From positions 1-8,600 of the forward strand of contig CAJUFK010000131.1 in assembly GCA_910585535.1 (NCBI GenBank): 8,600 bases of DNA, in the 5' to 3' direction. Within the stretch, counting starts at the first letter, position 1, and the number at the start of each line of letters is the position of its first letter. The notes under the pieces were generated by a model. The model saw nothing but the letters and a program-made list of their open reading frames with translations, was not told the origin of the DNA and ran no database searches. The DNA is from an uncultured Angelakisella sp. Its GTDB lineage: Bacteria > Bacillota > Clostridia > Oscillospirales > Ruminococcaceae. Shown here one piece after another: positions 4,620-8,600 of the stretch. A program made the translations under genes and the position numbers.

Positions 4620-6203
4620 CTATTTCCCACTTTCTCCATAGTTAGCTAAAACCCTTGCCGACGGATCATCCACATCGCAGCCCTCCCAGCTTCGGTTGGG
4701 CATCCAGAAGTCTACAACCATCTCCGCTTGCCCAGGATAATACTTCTCGAAAATCTCCCGATACAGAAGCGACTCTTTGGTAAAGGGCCTGGCGTGGTCA
4801 TACTGCCTGCGAAGGGACTCAAACTCCCCGTCGGTATATTTTGATACGGCGTATTCCTTCAGATAATCCACCATCGAATGCCCCACCGCATCAGAGAATG
4901 CGGCCTTTTCCCGCCAGAGGATATCATCAGGCAGAACCCCCTGCCCCTCAAAGGCGTGGCGCAAGAGATATTTTCCCTTGCCGTACCGGTTTACCTTCAT
5001 CTCCGGGGCAAGGTTCATCACATACTTTACAAAATCAAGATCGCCGAATGGCACCCGTGCTTCCAGGGAATTGACCGAGATGCATCGATCTGCCCGAAGC
5101 ACATCGTACATATGCAACTCCCGGACTCGTTTCTGCGCCTCCTTCTGGAACGCCTGGGGGGTGGGTGCGAAGTCAGTGTATTTGTACCCGAACAGCTCGT
5201 CGGAAATTTCCCCGGTAAGGAGGACTCGGATGTCCGTCCGCTCGTGGATGGCCTTGCAGACCAGATACATCCCCATGCTGGCACGGATGGTGGTGATGTC
5301 GTAGGTTCCGAGAATTTCGATGACCTTTTCCAGAGAACCGATGACCTCATCGGGGGTCATGTAAACCTCGGTATGGTCGGCTCCGAGGAAAGCCGCCACC
5401 TGCCTTGCGTATTTGAGGTCGATGGCGTCCTCGCTCATGCCGATGGCGAAGGTGCGGATAGGCGCTGCGCTCTCCCTGGCCGCGATGGCGCAAACCAGGG
5501 AGGAATCCAGCCCGCCGGAAAGGAGAAAGCCTACCTTGACATCGGCGACTAAGCGTTTTTTGACCCCTGCGACCAGTTTTTCCTGGATATTTTTACAAGC
5601 GGTTTCCAAATCGACACGGCAGACGGCATCCACCGCCGCGATATCCGAATAGCGGACGAACCGCCCATCCTTCCAGTAATGCCCCGGCGGGAAAGGCATG
5701 ATTTTGTCAGCGAGGCCTACAAGATTTTTTGCCTCGCTGGCAAAGAGGACCACGCCCTTCGCATCGTACCCATAGTAGAGCGGACGGATGCCGATAGGAT
5801 CCCTGGCAGCGATATACTCGCCTGTGGTTCCGTCATAAAGGATGCAGGCAAATTCCGCATCCAACATGGAAAACATTTCCACGCCATACTCCCGGTACAT
5901 GGGAAGGAGTATCTCGCAGTCGCTGCCGCTTTGGAAGAGGTAGCCCTTTTGGATGAGCTTTTCCCGTTCCTGTTCAAATCCGTACAATTCTCCGTTACAG
6001 ACGGCGAAGCTTCCGTCCAACTCAAATGGCTGCATCCCTGCCGCCGTCAGCCCCATGATGGACAACCGATGAAAGCCCAAAAGGCCCTTGCCAGTGTCGA
6101 TCACCCGGCTGTCGTCCGGTCCTCTGGAAACGGTGCGTTCAAATCCTTCTTGGAATTTTTCCGGTTCGGCGGTATCGCCGCAGTAACCCATGATAGAACA
6201 CAT
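4620..6203 (-). CDS. asnB: Asparagine synthase, glutamine-hydrolysing
   Basis: Converts aspartate, glutamine and ATP to asparagine, glutamate, AMP and pyrophosphate in the cytoplasm. I start at the ATG at 6203 because MCSIMGYCG exposes the catalytic Cys2 of the N-terminal class II amidotransferase; AAAGAGG lies nine bases before it. A longer frame exists upstream, but it only covers the glnK remnant. The 527 residues show GFHRLSI (43-49), CNGELYG (69-75), SGSD (92-95), ARDPIGIRPLYYG (133-145), the PP-loop SGGLDSS (229-235) and TGEISDELFG (330-339; the usual form is SGEGSDELFG). The C-terminus, with DPSAR, looks complete, and the length suits the family. It follows glnN and the broken amt-glnK on the same strand, so its glutamine can come from GlnN. 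Confidence 0.95.
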   Translation of the reverse strand: MCSIMGYCGDTAEPEKFQEGFERTVSRGPDDSRVIDTGKGLLGFHRLSIMGLTAAGMQPFELDGSFAVCNGELYGFEQEREKLIQKGYLFQSGSDCEILLPMYREYGVEMFSMLDAEFACILYDGTTGEYIAARDPIGIRPLYYGYDAKGVVLFASEAKNLVGLADKIMPFPPGHYWKDGRFVRYSDIAAVDAVCRVDLETACKNIQEKLVAGVKKRLVADVKVGFLLSGGLDSSLVCAIAARESAAPIRTFAIGMSEDAIDLKYARQVAAFLGADHTEVYMTPDEVIGSLEKVIEILGTYDITTIRASMGMYLVCKAIHERTDIRVLLTGEISDELFGYKYTDFAPTPQAFQKEAQKRVRELHMYDVLRADRCISVNSLEARVPFGDLDFVKYVMNLAPEMKVNRYGKGKYLLRHAFEGQGVLPDDILWREKAAFSDAVGHSMVDYLKEYAVSKYTDGEFESLRRQYDHARPFTKESLLYREIFEKYYPGQAEMVVDFWMPNRSWEGCDVDDPSARVLANYGESGK

Positions 6204-6228
6204 AGTCAAAACCTCTTTGTTGGTTATG

Positions 6229-6327
6229 TCACTCCACATCCTGGGGCGCGTCATAGCCTTCTTCTCCGGTGCGAACCTTGATAACATTCTCCACACCGTA
6301 AACAAAAATCTTACCGTCGCCAAAGTC
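6229..6327 (-). pseudogene. glnK: 3' remnant of a PII nitrogen-regulatory protein gene
   Basis: A 32-codon stretch, DFGDGKIFVYGVENVIKVRT followed by GEEGYDAPQDVE and TGA, is the C-terminal end of a PII protein: the G-D-G-K-I-F-V strand and the nucleotide-contacting RTGE are both present. The preceding roughly 80 residues, including the uridylylated T-loop and the first beta-alpha-beta unit, are missing. It is joined in frame to an ammonium transporter fragment. PII proteins sense ATP/ADP and 2-oxoglutarate and typically partner the Amt channel, so an amt-glnK pair once stood here. Without the T-loop it cannot regulate. It ends 25 bases before asnB begins. Confidence 0.85.
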
Positions 6328-6460
6328 AGATTTTCCGTTTTTCACCCAGGTGTAGATGAGCGTCGTACAGATGGCCACGGCCGGCGCGATGGTGATGAGA
6401 AAGATAGAGCAAACCCCGCCTGCAAGCGGCGCCGATCACAAACCAAAATTCTACAGTCAT
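6328..6460 (-). pseudogene. amt: Collapsed ammonium transporter gene
   Basis: A good binding site (AAAGGAG, 6470-6476) precedes an ATG at 6460, giving MTVEFWFVIGAA, which resembles an Amt N-terminal helix. A one-base frame change at about 6424 follows. The next frame reads GGVCSIFLITIAPAVA then ICTTLIYTWVKNGKS, resembling the internal Amt region that reads roughly SIFLTTNLAPA...TW..GKPD. More than 300 residues of an Amt are absent, and the sequence then continues in frame into PII. The open frame from the ATG stops at 6326 after 44 codons. An intact Amt would conduct ammonium through the membrane; this cannot. Alternatively it is an unknown one-helix protein, but the amt-glnK order fits well. 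Confidence 0.65.
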
Positions 6461-6475
6461 GCCGCTTGTCTCCTT

Positions 6476-8572
6476 TTATTTTACTCCGAACAGCAGATCC
6501 CCATAGGTCGGGAAGGGCCAATAACTCCTGGCGACCATCAACTCCGCCTTGTCGCAGGGGCTACGCAGCTCGCTCATCACCGGGAGGATCGTATCCCGGA
6601 TCATAACGGCCTCCGCAACGATGTCCTCCGCCCCTTGGAGTTTTACAAGGGCGGTGTCCATTTCCCCTGCCTTCTCCCCAATCTCGTCCAGTAGTCTGGA
6701 AAGTTTTTCCACAAGACCTGTTTCATAACCGCAGGTCAAAGCGGGGGAGACCGCCTTCTTCGCCGATGCCGCCCTGGCCAGGTCGGCGGCGTAAGCCTCA
6801 ATGGCCGGGGAGATGATCGTCCGGGCTATATCCACCATCGTGTTGGCCTCAATAACCACGCTCTTGCAGTAGTTTTCCAGCATGATGTCCCGGCGGGAGC
6901 GAAGTTCGTCCACCGAGAAAACACCCAGCGAGGTCAGCATATCCACATTTTTCTTGTCCAGCAGATGGGGCATACAATCCGCTGTCGTGCGGTAGTTTAA
7001 CAACCCGCGCTTTTCGGTGGCCTCTTTGATCCAAGCATCGTCATACCCGTTGCCATTGAAGATGATCCTCTTATGGTCCTGGATGGTCTTTTTTATCATG
7101 GCGTGGAGTGCCGTCTCGAAGTCCTCGGCTTTTTCCAGTCGGTCTGCGTAAACGCGCAGACTTTCCGCCACCGCGCTGTTGAGCATGATATTGGCGCAGG
7201 CGATACTGTTGGAGGACCCCAGCATCCGGAACTCGAATTTATTCCCAGTGAAAGCGAAAGGCGAGGTCCGGTTGCGGTCGGTAGTGTCCCGATTGAATTT
7301 GGGAAGCACATCCACCCCAAGGCGCATCTGGGTCTTTTCCGCGCCCCGGTAGGGGGCGTCGGTCTCGATGGCCTCCAGAACGGCGGTCAGCTCATCCCCC
7401 AGGAAGATGGAGATAACGGCGGGAGGCGCCTCATTCGCACCCAAGCGATGGTCATTCCCGGCTGTGGCAACCGAAAGCCTCAGTAAATCCTGATAATCAT
7501 CCACCGCCTTAATGACGGCGCAGAGGAACAGCAGGAATTGAGCGTTTTCGTGGGGGGTCTCTCCAGGAGAAAGCAGATTCTGCCCACCGTCGGTGGAAAT
7601 AGACCAGTTATTATGTTTTCCGCTGCCGTTGACCCCGGCGAAGGGCTTTTCGTGCAGGAGGCAGACAAGGCCGTGTTTCGCTGCCACCTTCTGCATGATC
7701 TCCATCGTCAGCTGGTTGTGGTCAGTGGCGATGTTGGTGGTGGTGTAGATAGGGGCCAGCTCATGTTGGGCTGGAGCAACTTCGTTATGTTCCGTTTTTG
7801 CCAGGATGCCCAGCTTCCAAAGTTCCTCGTTGAGTTCCTCCATATACGCCGCTACTCCTGGTTTAATAACCCCGAAGTAGTGGTCGTCCAGCTCCTGGCC
7901 CTTGGGCGGTTTTGCCCCGAACAGCGTCCGCCCGGTAAAGCGCAGGTCGGGACGCTTCTCGTACATCTCCCGAGTGACCAGGAAGTACTCCTGCTCCGGC
8001 CCCACCGCGGCCACCACCCGCTTCGCCGTATCGTTGCCGAACAGACGGAGGATACGCAGGGCCTGGCGGCTCAATACCTCCATCGACCGCAGCAGCGGTG
8101 TTTTCTTGTCCAGGGCGTGGCCGCCGTAGGAACAAAACGCGGTGGGAATGCAGAGGGTTTTGCCCTTAATAAAAGCATAGGAGGTAGGGTCCCAGGCGGT
8201 GTAGCCCCTGGCCTCGAAGGTGGCCCGCAGCCCGCCGCTGGGGAAGGAGGATGCGTCCGGCTCCCCTTTGATGAGCTCCTTGCCGGAAAACTCCATGATG
8301 ACGCTGCCGTCCGGAGAGGGTGAAATAAAACTATCGTGCTTCTCCGCCGTGATGCCGGTGAGAGGCTGGAACCAGTGGGTGAAATGGGTGGCCCCATGGT
8401 CCACCGCCCAGACCTTCATAGCCTGGGCTACGGCGTTGGCCACGCCGATGTCCAGCTCCTTCCCCTCATCGATGGTTCTGCGGAGAGAGGCGTACACATC
8501 CGCCGAGAGGGTGGCCCGCATGACGCGGTCATCGAATACCAGACTGCCAAAAATTTCGGATACGCTACTCAT
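6476..8572 (-). CDS. glnN: Type III glutamine synthetase
   Basis: Makes glutamine from glutamate, ammonia and ATP in the cytoplasm. The 698 residues match the long GlnN type rather than the roughly 450-residue GlnA. Visible motifs include GPEQEYFL (191-198, metal-binding Glu residues), EHNEVAPAQHELAP (261-274), HEKPFAGVNGSGKHNN (307-322), GNDHRLGANEAPPA (372-385), and NRTSPFAFTGNKFEF (434-448). The C-terminal YWPFPTYGDLLF is the usual end, so the gene is complete. I choose the ATG at 8572 because AGGAG (8581-8585) lies eight bases upstream; a TTG two codons earlier falls too close to that site. It leads the nitrogen operon; the amt remnant's binding site overlaps its stop. Its promoter lies largely beyond the window. 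Confidence 0.96.
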   Translation of the reverse strand: MSSVSEIFGSLVFDDRVMRATLSADVYASLRRTIDEGKELDIGVANAVAQAMKVWAVDHGATHFTHWFQPLTGITAEKHDSFISPSPDGSVIMEFSGKELIKGEPDASSFPSGGLRATFEARGYTAWDPTSYAFIKGKTLCIPTAFCSYGGHALDKKTPLLRSMEVLSRQALRILRLFGNDTAKRVVAAVGPEQEYFLVTREMYEKRPDLRFTGRTLFGAKPPKGQELDDHYFGVIKPGVAAYMEELNEELWKLGILAKTEHNEVAPAQHELAPIYTTTNIATDHNQLTMEIMQKVAAKHGLVCLLHEKPFAGVNGSGKHNNWSISTDGGQNLLSPGETPHENAQFLLFLCAVIKAVDDYQDLLRLSVATAGNDHRLGANEAPPAVISIFLGDELTAVLEAIETDAPYRGAEKTQMRLGVDVLPKFNRDTTDRNRTSPFAFTGNKFEFRMLGSSNSIACANIMLNSAVAESLRVYADRLEKAEDFETALHAMIKKTIQDHKRIIFNGNGYDDAWIKEATEKRGLLNYRTTADCMPHLLDKKNVDMLTSLGVFSVDELRSRRDIMLENYCKSVVIEANTMVDIARTIISPAIEAYAADLARAASAKKAVSPALTCGYETGLVEKLSRLLDEIGEKAGEMDTALVKLQGAEDIVAEAVMIRDTILPVMSELRSPCDKAELMVARSYWPFPTYGDLLFGVK

Positions 8573-8600
8573 CTTCAAAACTCCTTTTTCCCAAATATTA
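8573..8600 (-). promoter_or_regulatory. glnN ribosome binding site and leader edge
   Basis: The minus strand reads AAAAAGGAG then TTTTGAAG and the ATG. This strong site fixes the glnN start. A TAATAT at the very window edge could be a -10 box, but its -35 region is outside the window, so it cannot be judged. Confidence 0.6.

Noticed and set aside
4878..5552. 224-codon plus-strand frame antisense to asnB
   Set aside because: Antisense shadow of an intact gene with no binding site or recognisable motif.
6204..6323. 40-codon N-terminal extension of asnB starting at 6323
   Set aside because: It would bury the catalytic Cys2 and merely reads the glnK remnant in another frame. The ATG at 6203 has its own binding site.
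7538..8323. 261-codon plus-strand frame antisense to glnN
   Set aside because: Lies wholly inside an intact, clearly recognised gene; long antisense frames are common in GC-rich coding DNA.
1..8600. CRISPR array, tRNA or rRNA genes
   Set aside because: No regularly spaced repeats, cloverleaf or rRNA-like sequence was seen. The only repeated unit is the pair at 1307 and 4467.

Overview
The window reads as a piece of a Gram-positive, Clostridia-type gut bacterial genome. Inference rests on strong AGGAGG-type ribosome binding sites, consensus housekeeping promoters, a type III glutamine synthetase, and accessory gene families common in Firmicutes mobile elements. Every gene I accept is on the minus strand, so transcription runs from high to low coordinates. 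The plus-strand reading frames are shadows.

Right half (about 4620-8572): a nitrogen-assimilation operon. glnN (type III glutamine synthetase, intact) is followed by a collapsed amt-glnK pair and then by asnB (glutamine-hydrolysing asparagine synthase, intact). Only about 44 codons of the ammonium transporter and 32 codons of the PII protein remain, joined directly to each other. Glutamine made by GlnN can feed AsnB, but the ammonium uptake and PII sensing steps normally encoded between them are broken here.

Middle (about 2700-4570): accessory, element-like DNA. It holds a 5'-truncated gene, a strong terminator, a small two-helix membrane protein, and a phage/ICE single-stranded DNA-binding protein gene (DUF2815/Enc34 family) wrecked by an internal frameshifting deletion.

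Left half (1-2700): an intact AAA_14/DUF4143 ATPase, visibly more AT-rich than its neighbours, has its own consensus promoter and operator-like palindromes. A short RNA unit with its own consensus promoter and intrinsic terminator follows. Then comes a tightly packed, partly overlapping run of four small unknown genes.

The most unusual signal is an 88-nt structured sequence present twice, at 1307-1394 and 4467-4553, same strand. By hand alignment the copies differ at five positions plus one 1-base gap, all outside the paired stems. Each copy is a small UUCG-loop hairpin followed by a perfect 11-bp terminator hairpin, and each stands just upstream of element genes. Copy 1 has a promoter (TTGACT, 17 bp, TATACT). 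It could be a small RNA or the leader of an antitermination-controlled operon. I could not run any search, so family names come from recognising motifs in the translated sequence.
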